From the NCBI GenBank assembly GCA_024305745.1, contig JAHRBS010000007.1, positions 3,224,001 through 3,288,000 on the forward strand: a stretch of 64,000 bases of DNA, read 5' to 3'. Source of the stretch: Polyporus tsugae (lineage: Eukaryota > Basidiomycota > Agaricomycetes > Polyporales > Polyporaceae). This document shows positions 1 to 11,666 of the stretch, in pieces (position 1 is the stretch's first letter; each line of letters opens with the position of its first letter). The notes beneath the pieces are model-generated. The model was not told the DNA's origin, did not search any database, and saw only the letters and a program-made list of their open reading frames with translations. The position numbers and the translations under genes are program-made.

Positions 1-385
1 CAGAAGGATGTTGATAATTGTATCTATAACGGCACGCAATTGAATACTTACAGTACTTTACCTCGGTAATGTTCTCCTGAGGATGGTCAGTTTCCCCAGG
101 CACGACGACATGCAACTAAGTCCGATATGCCCATGAGAAACCAAGGCAACTTGATGGGAACCACATGAACACACTCGCGAGAACGGGCGGAGGATGTGAC
201 GATGGTCACGGTGTGGATGACGGGATTGGGCAGAGCGTTACGACTGCGCCCTCCTCCTCAGCCTGTCAGCGACACGGGCGTGAAGATCCTCCAATCCACA
301 TACTATCCTCTTCTTCACCCCTCCACCTGCCAGGCTCGCCTCCCCCCCCGCACGCGCAGCACGTCCTGTTGCATCCCGACGCACA
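1..385. other. Intergenic, upstream of kexin
   Basis: No gene is recognised. The stretch runs into the kexin start at 386. ATGs at 165 and 196 open short frames that do not match the kexin frame and resemble nothing known. It most likely holds the kexin promoter and 5' untranslated region. The window begins inside this intergenic space, so any upstream gene is out of view. Confidence 0.5.
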
Positions 386-3269
386 ATGCGTCTGCTCCCC
401 TTCACTCTCGTCCTCGTCATCCAGTACGTCTTGGCCGTCACTCCTGCGAAGCGCTTCTACAACACACACGACTACTATGTATTGGAACACGACCCTCTGA
501 CAGGAGCCTCGCTGGCAGAAGTTGCAGGCGCACTGGGTGTCGAGGTTGTCGAGCAGGCAGGAGAGCTGGCCAACCACTGGCTTGTACGCGTAGCGAAAGG
601 GTTGCAGAAGAGGGATGCGGACCCCGTCCTACGCTCTTTAGAGGGTCTTCGACTAGAGGCCAGATCACCCCATTCCCCCAGGTCGGAACACACATTGCGG
701 AGGCGAAGAGTTGCATCGTCCGTCAAGAATGTCTTCCCCCAGACCCTCCGTCAGCGCGTCAAGCGGGCCCCTCCGCCCATACGTCCGCCGAAGGACGAGA
801 CGTCTGAGGAGGTCGCGCTGCGTCTCGGGTTGCGCGATCCGGAATTCGGGAGGCAATGGCACCTCGTCAATGACGACTATCCGGAGCACATGATGAACGT
901 CACCACGCTCTGGGAGGAGGGCATCACGGGCAAGGGCGTCATCACGGCATTCGTTGACGACGGTTTGGACTACACCAGTGAGGATCTCGCCGCGAACTTC
1001 GTGAGTGTGCCTGACATTCTTAGTCTGTTCCTGCTCGAGAGCTAACCGAAGCGCAGTATGCGTATGGCTCGTATGACTACAACGACCATACCGACCTCCC
1101 CACGCCCGTCCTCTTCGACGACCACCATGGGACGCGCTGCGCAGGACAGGTCGCCGCTGTCAAGAACGACGTCTGCGGTGTCGGGATTGCATACGAGTCG
1201 AAGGTGGCTGGTCTCCGGATTCTTTCAGGGCCTATTTCCGACATAGACGAGGCTGCGGCCCTCAACTACGACTATCAGAACACATCCATCTACTCCTGCT
1301 CATGGGGTCCCCCCGATGACGGCCGGTCCATGGAGGGACCTAATCATCTTATCAAGAAGGCTATGGTCAACGGCATCGAGCAAGGGCGCGGTGGGAAGGG
1401 TTCCGTCTTCGTCTTTGCCAGTGGCAACGGCGGGCGCAACGGGGACCAGTGCAACTTTGACGGGTACACTAACAGCATCTTCTCTGTCACCGTCGCCGCG
1501 ATCGACTTCAAGGGCCTCCATCCAGACTACTCCGAGGCATGTGCCGCCAACATGGTCGTTGCGTATACTTCTGGAAGTAGCAACTACATCGTGTGTTCAA
1601 ACCCTCCTTTCGCTTTCGCGTATCGTATTTGACCCACGTCCTTCAGACTACCACTGACCGGGGGAAAAACAAGTGCTCTCATTCGCACGGGGGAACCTCC
1701 GCTGCGGCACCGAATGCCGCTGGGATCTTCGCACTGGCACTACAAGTTCGGTTCGTAAGACTATGCACGGGTTTGAGTCACCATCTGATCAATAGTTTAC
1801 AGCCCTGATCTCGGTTGGCGCGATATCCAGCATCTTTGCGTACGAACTGCATGGCAGGTCAGCCCAACTGATCCCGACTGGGAGAAGACGGCGGCAGGCA
1901 GGCCTTACAGCTACAAGTACGGGTATGGCAGTCTGAGCGGAGTCGCGTTTGTCAAGGCTGCCCAGACATGGAAGCTGGTTAATCCGCAAACGTGGATCGA
2001 TCTCCCCGTGGTGCAGGTCAACAATGGTACCATGGACTCTTCCCGGGAAGCCAGTGGCGGTAGCCCCATTCCTGCGGACGGTGTCGAGAGCAAGGTAACC
2101 GTCACGAAGGAGATGTTGAAGGAGCACAACTTCGCCACGCTGGAGCATGTCACCGTCAAGGTGTGGATCACTCACACGCGTCGCGGCGACGTGGAGGTCG
2201 AGCTCGTTAGTCCGAACGGTATCAAGAGCGTCCTCGCAGGGCGACGTTACGGCGATAGTGCGACCACTGGATTCCACGGTTGGACGTTCATGACCGTCAA
2301 GCATTGGTAAATTCGTGTCCATGCAGCCTCATCTTCATGCGCTGACGACGTGATAGGGACGAGGACCCGGTAGGCGAGTGGTCTATCCGCGTGTCCGATC
2401 AGCGCCAGGAGGATGAGAGTGGTGTCTTCTTGGGCTGGACCATGTCCATCTGGGGTGCGGTGGCGGATCCGGAGAAGGGTCACAAGACATACGTCCTTCC
2501 TACGGGAGACGACGTCCTCCCTCCTCCACCTTCCATCACGACCGGCGACGGCACACCGTCGTCCTCTGTTGCGCCCTCTTCCACCAACACGAAGACCCTT
2601 ACTGGTTCGACTGCGTACCTCCCCGGTGATCACGGCGAGTCCGAAGGCGAGAACCACAAGCCCGCGTTCTCGTCGTCAGGCACCGCCGCCAGCCCAACCA
2701 AGCCCGCAGAGGATGTCGCTGAGTCCGCGTCCGCATCTCCGTCCATCTCGGCGACGCCTGATGAGGGCTGGTTCCCCGACCTCGGCAAGCTCACTTCCAA
2801 CAAGGTCTGGTTCTTCCTCGCCATCGGTGCGGTCGTGCTCTTCGGCATCGGCGCGGGCATTTTCTTCTGGCGTCGTGCTGTCGTCCGCAAGCGGCGTGCG
2901 AATTACTCGAGCCTCCGCGGTGAGGAAGACGTCGCGATGAGTGCGATCAGCCGAGCGACCGGTGGGGCGCGGGCCCCACGGCAAACGAAGGAGCTGTACG
3001 ACGCGTTCGGCGAGGTGTCGGACGACGAGGATGCCGACGAGGAGACCGCGCTGCGGCCACATGCCGCCTCGCATGGTTTGGATACAGGACTCCATGCGGG
3101 CTTCTTGGACGACGACGATGCTCCTTCAGCAGGTGGCGGTCAGAAGGAGACGCGCTACCGCGATGAACCTGATTCGCCTGTTGATCAGAAGGAGCACTCT
3201 CGGTCGACAACTCCGGGGAGCGGGAATGGCAGTGGAAGCAGTTGGGAGCATGCTTCTGAGGCGCGATAG
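386..3269 (+). CDS. KEX2: Kexin, Golgi pro-protein convertase (S8B subtilase)
   Basis: Calcium-dependent serine protease that cleaves secretory pro-proteins after dibasic sites in the late Golgi. Five exons (386-1000, 1057-1590, 1647-1750, 1803-2306, 2357-3269) join in frame to 889 residues. An N-terminal signal peptide (about 1-19) leads into a prodomain that ends at Lys126-Arg127, the likely autoprocessing site. Catalytic residues are visible: Asp191 in VDDGLDY, His229 in HHGTRCAG, oxyanion Asn329 in ASGNGG and Ser401 in HGGTSAAAP. A P domain follows (about 500-620), then a Ser/Thr/Pro-rich stalk, one membrane segment (about 738-757) and an acidic cytosolic tail. The tail has YDAF followed by acidic residues, consistent with a tyrosine-based Golgi retention signal (inference). 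Length and domain order match fungal kexins. It converges with MCM7, leaving a 200-bp gap. Confidence 0.95.
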
Positions 3270-3468
3270 TATCTGTTGGGTGGGGTGTGCATTGATCGTT
3301 GGGATGATATATACCTCATAATACCACGTATCATATGCAAGCAAGGAGACTATTTATATTGTGCTACAGAATAGTACAGACATCACAGCATGGTGCAGAA
3401 CTCGGGGCAGATAATCTACAGAGATGAACAGAGCGGAATAGGTAGAGAGCAAAAGGGAACGAATCGGT

Positions 3469-6229
3469 CTAATCGGTCTCGATGAAGCGCAGTTTGGTGT
3501 TGTTCGCAACACGGGTCCAGACGTCGAGACCTTCGTACTGTGAACGGCGTTAGACGCGAGCGAGAAGCATGATAGGCTTTACGGACCTCAAGAACAGTTT
3601 CCATGAGCTGCGCTTCCGTGAAGCCAGCTGTAAGAACGCGCGAGCGGATATCGATCATGGACAGCTCCTCGGCGTCGTCCTCCTCTTCGTCGACGTCCAT
3701 GTCGCGCTCGCCCCCGGGTCCACGGCCCAACTTCTTCGCACCACGCGTGCGGCGGCCCTTCCGCCCCACCTGCACCTGCTTCGCCATCTCCTTGATGAGC
3801 CGGAAGACCTTGCTGACGTCCGAGCGGTCGTGGTTGTGGCCCTCCTCGTCGTCCTCGACAAGGCTCTTCTTGCTGACCTCCATAAGGCGGAGCGCCTCGT
3901 CCACGTCCGCCTGCATGACGCAGTCGGCGAAGCGGAGCCGCGCGAGAGCCTGGGAGAGGCGGAGCACGCCGAGGAGCGTACGTGGGGATGTGTACGTGTG
4001 CGACTTCTTCTGTGCGTCCTCGTCCTTCGCCTCCTTGCGCAGGCGGACGTAGGAGTTGACGACGTACTCAGACACCTCTGCGGGGACTGTCGGGCGATGC
4101 TGGCGAGCGCGGGCGATGTAATGGCTGTTTCGAACGAGGTCGGTGGTGAGGTGAATGCCCTAGCGAAAACGAATACTCACCGGATAAGCGTAGGGTTAAG
4201 AACCTCGAAGTCGAGCGCAGGGTGGGTGTTGTGCATGTGCACATAGGTGACGTGTATCGCGAGCTGCTCATCGTCTTCGCGTGTGGGTTTGTCGAGAATG
4301 AGGAACAGCAAGTCGAAACGAGACAGGAGCGCAGCAGGCAAGTTGATGTTCTCCACTGGGGAAATTTTCGGGTTGTAACGGCCGTAGAGGGGGTTTGCGG
4401 CGGCGAGGACGGACGTCCGCGCGTTCAGAGTCGTCGAAATACCGGCTTTGGAGATGGATATGGTCTGCTGCTCCATAACTTCATGGATCGCCGTTCGGTC
4501 GGACTCATCCATCTTGTCGAATTCATCAATACAACAGATACCGTTGTCGGCAAGGACCAAGGCACCACCCTCTGTGAATTCGTTAGCAGGAGCTTGCGGA
4601 TTGCCAAGTGACGACATACCAAGAACCATCTCGTCAGTAACGGGGTCGCGCATCACTGCCGCCGTGAGACCAACACCCGAAGACCCTCGACCCGTTGTGT
4701 AGACTCCCCGTGGTGCGACCTTCGAGATATACTTCAGCAGCTGGGACTTCGCCACACCCGGGTCACCCATCAGACAGACGTTGATGTCTCCACGAATCTT
4801 CATGCCGTCCCCCATAGTCTTCGTGACACCACCCACCAACAGTAGCAGGAGTGCCTTCTTTACGTCTAGGTGACCATAGATCTCGGGCGCGATACTCTGA
4901 GCGAGCTTGCTGTACAGTTCCGGATCGTGGCTCAATGCGTCGATCTCGCGGATGATGTTGGGTGTGAGTTCCATCTCGCTGTACTGCTTCTTGAGTTGGT
5001 GGATATGGTTGGCCTCAAGGAAAGTGTCGGTGAGGAGGCCAGCACGAATTGCCTGGTAGCCAGTGTAGGGAATGGGGAGGAAGATGCCGCCTAGGTGAAC
5101 GATATCGCCGGGGTTCATCTGACGCGTGAGCGAGCCGTGGACATGTATGGTCATGGAACGGGGAATATGACCGACAGGTACTTGGTCGGCCTACATACGA
5201 GCTCTGGTTATCGCACGATTTGGACTTTGAAGCAACTACGCACCATCTCCTGTATTTTAACTTCTTGAAACGGGGTGAACCGGCACGCGCGGGTCTGCAT
5301 GTGCAACGTTCCATGAATGCCATTCTTCTTGCAGCCGTCCTCGTTCTGGCAATCAAATATCGGCTGGAAGTCTTTCCGCGTGATATCTTGGAACGTTTCC
5401 GAACCACACGAGTCGCAGGTATATGCATTCACCCGGAGGAGGGGCTTGACTTCGGAGACACGCGTAACGATACCTCGTACCGTGATGAGCCTTCCGAGGT
5501 GGGCACCTTTGACGTCGCGTACGGCCATGGCAATGTCTGAGCGGAGAGGCTGAAAGTACAGATTGCTGTACACAGGTGGGTAACAGGCAGCTCTAACGGG
5601 ATAGAAGTACTCACTACCGTCGGAGCAAATGATCCGGAATAAGTTGTTGCCCGGCTTCAGCATTATCGTTATGTTCCCTCCGCTGGTGAAGAATGATGTC
5701 AATGACGTCGTCGTGTTCGCTGATATTCTTGGTAGGCGGGGGCATGATGCTGTCGATGACTTCGCTGAAGAGGGAGACATAGCGGCGAGCGTTCCTACGG
5801 ATTCTTGAGACAAGCTCGGCCACCGTGCGTTCATGCTAAAGAACGGGTCAGTGGAAGGTCATGAGCGCGCCAAAAGCGTGACGTACCTCAGAAATGTCCT
5901 CGAGGTCAATGATCAACATTTCCTGCTCTCGGTTTGCAATTCTTTGCTGTGGCTGGGTTGAGGGGATGGGAACGGAGTGATGTTGTGAGGACGTACCAAC
6001 TGCTGCATGTACTTGAGGTTCTTCGCTCTTGGTGGTGCGTCGCCTCCATCCTGCAAATCAATATCCGCAATGCCGTCTATGAGGTCCTTCTCCTGGGTGG
6101 CGAATTGAGATAGGAATTGTTTGATGAGGTCTGCACAGGTGGTAAGCCGGGATAGACGCGCTCTGGAGCAAGAAACGCGCCTCTCTCAGCATTGTAGTCG
6201 ACGTCTATCGTGACGACGGGCAGAGACAT
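3469..6229 (-). CDS. MCM7: DNA replication licensing helicase subunit Mcm7
   Basis: Subunit of the MCM2-7 replicative helicase. On the minus strand the start reads [19 protein letters not shown] and the end [12 protein letters not shown] before TAG at 3469-3471. An N-terminal Cys4 zinc motif is visible ([11 protein letters not shown], then FDCQNEDGC, near 5340-5420). The AAA+ core at 4200-5150 has Walker [10 protein letters not shown], Walker [10 protein letters not shown] and the arginine-finger motif SRFDLLF. The spacing and wording around [20 protein letters not shown] and [12 protein letters not shown] fit Mcm7 better than the other five paralogues. A linker rich in Asp and Glu sits before the C-terminal winged-helix part. 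Several short introns interrupt the 5' third and the 3' end. An ACGCGT element lies immediately upstream of the start. Confidence 0.94.
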
Positions 6230-6237
6230 GGCGAAAG

Positions 6238-6243
6238 ACGCGT
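6238..6243. promoter_or_regulatory. MCB-like ACGCGT element next to MCM7 start
   Basis: The palindrome ACGCGT lies 9 bp upstream of the MCM7 ATG. On the MCM7 strand it is followed by TTTCGCC and then the ATG. ACGCGT is the MluI cell-cycle box bound by MBF in fungi, and MCM genes are typical G1/S targets. The position inside the probable 5' leader is very proximal, and a 6-mer alone is weak evidence. Confidence 0.35.
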
Positions 6244-6769
6244 CGAGTGCAAGGCTGAAAGGCTGAAAGGGGGAAGTTGGTGGTCGTGTCCAGAGACGCG
6301 AAGTCCGTGACCGCACGCCATGCCGTCGCCATTTAGCGCCTGACCTTGTTTGTTGACTCGCAACGTCCACGACGACGACGCACCGTCCACGACGGTAGTC
6401 TCCGTGAGTTCAGGTGCCTTGCTCGTCCTTCCTCATCACTCACCATAATTGTGTGCAGTTCTGTCCTCTTCCTCAAGGTGAGTCGCCGCCGGCCCTTGGC
6501 GAGCCGTTGGACTCCCAGCCTGAATCAAGCCTGCGCCTCCTAGAAGGTTTCCGGGTTTCCCGTGTATAGACCCTGATCCGACCGCAGATTGTTCAAGATT
6601 TGTAAGTTTAAACATCCATCTCCGGAATGAACTTAATGACATATCTATCGCTGTTTCCCACAGCAATTCCCTGTTTTGGGGACGGAGCTATCGGGACAAA
6701 TTCACGGAGGATACGACGTGAGTGATAGTCTGAGGATAGACTTCTCGGGGGCTCATTGTAACCAAGCCG

Positions 6770-9700
6770 ATGAAAGGGGGCCAGCCCATTCCAAGTGCTT
6801 CTGCGGCGAAGAAGGCTCGTACGGGACCATCTATGGGTATGTTACTATACTTTCTGTGCTGTATGGAGCACTTACAAGAACCCTCTCTGCAGATATCCGG
6901 CGTGACGACTCGCCTTCGGTGTGGGTGGAGATTCCCAAGCGGCGGACAAGGTTTGTGCGACCTGTCTTTGTTCTGTAACAATGTGCTTACTGGTAATGTT
7001 GTTTTAGTTCAGTGGGTAAGCATAACATCTATCAGGTAGCCTTCAAGGGTCCATTCCTGACGTTTTCTCGAAGTGCCAACCCATTATGTCCCAGCTGGCA
7101 ATGAAACAGCCGAAGATGACCTCATCGTGTCCGGTGAGGCATCTGACTGGGATGATGAGGGCGATGATGTCCCTATCCGCCTCCTCAATCATTTTTCCAT
7201 CTTCCATCGAGTCACCAAGGAGTTCATCCCCACCTTCCGTCTCGTCACGGAGGAGGTGTGTGAGGATTGGGTGGGGACTGGTTCTGTCCATCCCTACTTT
7301 GGAGATACTACCATATCGGAGAATGACGACTGCATGGAATCTGAATTGGTCCAGTTGTCATCGCTGCTGGACTGCAGTGTTCATTGGGTTACCAAACATG
7401 GTCGGTCCTACTCCCTAGACCAGTAAGTAGTGAAAAAGTTATTTGTTGTTTCCACCTCTGATTTTTTGCTTAGAAAAATCTATGTCCTGACTGCACATGG
7501 CTGGTATATTCTTCAAAGCCCAGCTCTCTCCTATGCACCACACTACAGCAGCCTACAGATGCACCACAGTCTTGCACATGCTTTCCTCTCCTATATTCTG
7601 AAAGCTCCAGATACATCACTGGATGGACTACTCCTTCGCTCCCCTTCTTTCTCAAAAGAAGATTTAGCATCCCCAGCCTTTGCAAGTGGTATTTAAATTC
7701 TGGTGATAATTAAGACTAATCCTGGGCATAGGACATCTATCTCCATGCAGTCCTAGGTTCCTGGCCAAGGGTCCACACCAGGCTCATCCAGAAAATAATC
7801 ACATCTCCTGCTATCCAGGAGCTGCCTCTACCTCTCACCAGTGCTCTTCCTCCCCTACATCACCCTTCCAAGTCCAACACTGAGGAGGATGAGGAGGATG
7901 ATGAATACAAGGAGGAGGAGGACCAAGAGGACCAGGAGGGCACAGTTGTGACTCCAAGGGTTGGTGCTATTGCACAGAGGTTATTCTCTCAGCCTCTGTG
8001 CATTGTTGAGATGTCAGGGGATGGAAGACATGCTGCTTGTCAGAATGTTCCTTCTTGGCCAGTGCATCTAGGGGATCCTAAGGTGATAGAGTGGAGGGAG
8101 AGAATTGGAGACTCTAATGCCTATCAGGCTGTGGTTCTTGATGGGACCACATATAGAGTATGATTTCCTTTCTATTGCCTTGCTTTCTTTATCTAACTGT
8201 CAAGATAGGTTGGTGATGTGGTTATTGTCAATCCTGGAGAGGACATCCACAAGATCAGGGCTGAGCATGCCACCCTCACCTCAGGCTGGTGTAAGAACAG
8301 TCTTGCAACCCAGAAATGGTTTATTTGCTAGCCTCTACAATGTTTCTAATGTGCTTACAACTGTTTTAGGTTTTGCAAGATTAACTACTTTTATGAGGAG
8401 CCTGGCCCTCAGAGGCAGAAGTTCTTTCATGCCCAGTGGCTCCAACATGGGTCACAGACCTTTCTGCAGGAAGCTGCTCATTCTAGAGCACTCTTCTGGC
8501 TCAATGAATGTGATGATCTTCCAGTGGAATGTGTCTATTCCCACTGTAATCTGCAGCCTTGGCCATTGGGGGAGGTTGAACCTCTTCAAGACATAGCTGA
8601 GCCAGAGAACCACTTCTTCACAGGGTGTGTATTATTATCTATCATGAACTGTATTATATTGATTTTTTATTTCTCTAGGCTTACTTTAGATGACACTGCT
8701 CATTCCTTCAGCCACCTCTCTCCTCAGGAGGTTGAGCAAGCACTGTTGTACTGTGATGAGCTGAAGCCCTGTGTTGCTTGTGGACTCTCTGCTTTGGAGG
8801 AACAGAGCCAAAAACATGTTCCTTTGGTCAATGGTGGTATTGCTTATAAAGGCATTCACTACCATGACAATGACTTTGTCTATCACCACAACTCTTCTGG
8901 TAGTATCCTTCACATTGGCCAGATCATTGAGTTCATCCCAGATCAGGCTGATGGACCTCCCAAGCTTAAGGTCTGTCGGTATGGTCAGTATGATGATATT
9001 GCCAAAACTTGCACAAAAGGCCCAACTTCCATAGACAATGTATGTTTTCTGATATCTTTGGTATAATTCTATGTTGCTAATACTATTGTAGCGTCGGCTC
9101 TTCAAAACTGAGGTTTGCATCTTGGTGGAGATCGCAGAAATTGAGGGTAAGCCCTTTGTGGCTTGTCCCTCTTCTTCTTGGGAAAAGGAGCACTGGGTAA
9201 AGGCAAATGATCACTTTTATTGTGATCTTATTGCTACAAGCGTCACTCCACAAGTTGTGAAGACTCTTGGGCCATCTGCTTTGGATCAGTGTCTCCAGTG
9301 CTGTGCACAAGCTCTTGAGGCTCAGATGGAGGAAGAGCTGCTTGTGAAGAGGTGTCCAAAATTGAGGGGATTGGAGCTCTTTGCTGGTTAGTGAATGTTA
9401 CACCATGCTACTGTGATTTAGCTGATCCATTTTAGGTGCTGGTGGTTTATCAACTGGGCTAGATCTATCTGGTCATATTCAGACAAAGTGGGCTGTTGAG
9501 CTTTCATCAAGTGCAGCTAAAACCTTCCAGTAAGATTTTGTTCTGTTATTACTTATTCATTATCTTGAGTAAAAATATAGAGCCAATCATGGAGACACTG
9601 TGGTCTACAATCAAGACACTAGCATATTGCTTCAACATGCCGTTGACATGGCAGAAGGCCGTCATCTAGAACCACTACAAAGCCAGCTAGGAGTTGAACT

Positions 9701-11533
9701 TCCTCCTATGCCTCAAAGAGGAGAAGTTGACTTTATCTATGGAGGTAGAGTTCTTGTTTCTTGATATGCAACATAGTACTATATATCAATGTCTTTAATC
9801 AACAGGACCACCATGTCAAAGCTTTTCTACAATGAACCACAACAAGGTACTATCTGATTAGCTAAATTTTGGCCCTTGATCTAATATCCTTCATAGGATA
9901 TCAATGATCCAAGGTAAAATATTGACTTCATATTTAAAAGACTAATCTAATGTTCTAAATAGGAGTACAATGGTCTGTAATATGATCTCCTATGTGGAGT
10001 TCTACAGACCTATGTACTTCCTGCTGGAGAACGTCAGAGGCATTTTATTTGCTCGAACTATTGGACAGCAAGAAATAGTTGTCATAGGAGTCATCAAGTT
10101 TATTATTCGTGCACTAACGGCACTTGGGTATTTATTGCATTGTTTATTCATAAGCAATTATTAACAAGTCTTGCAGCTATCAGGTCCATTTCAAGGTTCT
10201 ACAGGCTGGCAATTATGGAGCACCACAAGGAAGACAGCGAGTTATCTTTCTTGGTGCTAGATGTGATGTGCCACTACCCCAATTTCCTGCACCACAGCAT
10301 TACTATCCAAAGCCAGTGCTCCAACATCATCTGCCTAATGGTGAAGCCTTGCATCCTCATTTCCGGCCTACTAGCTGCAATAATGTGGGCTATATGCCCT
10401 GTGTACCACTGCCTGCTACAACTATTGCTGAGGCAATTGGGGACTTGGTAAGTAGGCTTAAAGATATTACACTATATAATCAACTTATTGCTTCTTTAGC
10501 CAAGCTTTGACTGGTAAAAATTAAATCCTCTCAACTCTCCAACTGCTAAGGGCAGTATTCAGGGAAAATCCTCATATCAAGATTCCAGCAAAAGAAGACC
10601 AAGTTCAGCAAGCTGATGCCCGTCTTGCTCAGGGTATTATTTGTGTGCAGGCAATTGCCACACCAGAAAAGACTCTTATAGGTTTTGACAAACCTGTCTC
10701 ATATCCACACCCACCCCTGAGCCGTTATCAGAGCTGGATCAGAGGTGACAATAATCTTGTCACTTATCACTATACCAAACAGTGGCACCCTGGTGTTGTG
10801 GAGAGGTGAGGATTTAATTTCAAACTTCTATAACTTTACTAATTTTTGTGTCTAGTGTGCTCAATGTGCCATTGCATGCAAATGCAAATCATGCAGGTAC
10901 AATAGTAGTTTGATATATATTATAATTGAGAGTTCTCACATTTTGCTTGGCTATAGATCTTCCAAAGGTCCTCCAGAATCCTAAATGGTTGAAAAGCAAT
11001 GGAGAATCAAAGCCTGAATATGCTAGTAAGTGCTATTTTTTTTTTTACTTATTTCAATTTAAGCTGAAGAACAAATGCAATCCAGCCATCTATGGCAGAC
11101 TTGACAATGATGGTTGTTTCATGACTGCATTGACAACTCTTGTGCCAAACCAGAAGGGTGGCAAGGTCATTCATCCTACTGTAAGAGATTGATATGCTAT
11201 CATAGATTTATCTCTAACTAGCATTACTCCAAAGCAACATAGAATTATCACCATCAGAGAAGCTGCAAGAGCTCAAGGTTTTCCCGACTCATATCAGTTT
11301 CTTTCTACTGAGGACAAGTCCAACAAGTGTCTACAAGATGTATGAGTTTCTAGTTATTTGTTGAGAAAATTGCTTACTGTCAATTTTAGCAAGCAAGGCA
11401 GATTGGCAATGCAGTACCTGTCCCACTTGCAATGGCACTAGGAAGGGAGATTGGGAAGTCATTCCTTAAGGTATTCAAGCAGAAGATATACCAGGACAAG
11501 GTTGCAAGAGTGCAAAGCCCAGAAATACAGTAG
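6770..11533 (+). CDS. DNMT1-type cytosine-5 DNA methyltransferase (RFTS-BAH-BAH-MTase)
   Basis: Predicted maintenance CpG methyltransferase acting on hemimethylated DNA in the nucleus. The start is uncertain: ATG 6770 gives [17 protein letters not shown], but spliceable exons extend back to about 6350 and may be 5' UTR or coding. An RFTS-like region covers about 7074-7700 ([15 protein letters not shown]; then [17 protein letters not shown] after the 7424 intron). An acidic linker follows, then BAH1 (about 8200-8560) and BAH2 (about 8840-9230). The catalytic domain has motif [14 protein letters not shown] (9370-9460), motif [15 protein letters not shown] (near 9810), motif [10 protein letters not shown] (near 10025), motif [18 protein letters not shown] (near 10220), motif [18 protein letters not shown] and motif [16 protein letters not shown]. 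It ends at TAG 11531. All motifs are intact across about 15 introns, so it should be active. Base composition changes sharply at the 7424 intron. Confidence 0.92.
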
Positions 11534-11666
11534 ACATAGACACTACTTAGTATAGTCATGGCCCATCTAGTCACTAGTTGTAGCAGAGCATGAATGCACA
11601 AATGGATCTTCTGTCACACATCACAATAATACATTTGAGATACTTGGATGGAGTTGTAATGATCAC

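Noticed and set aside
6770..11533. The methyltransferase as a decayed or transposon-borne pseudogene
   Set aside because: All catalytic motifs, both BAH domains and the splice sites are intact, and no transposase, reverse transcriptase or terminal repeat flanks it.
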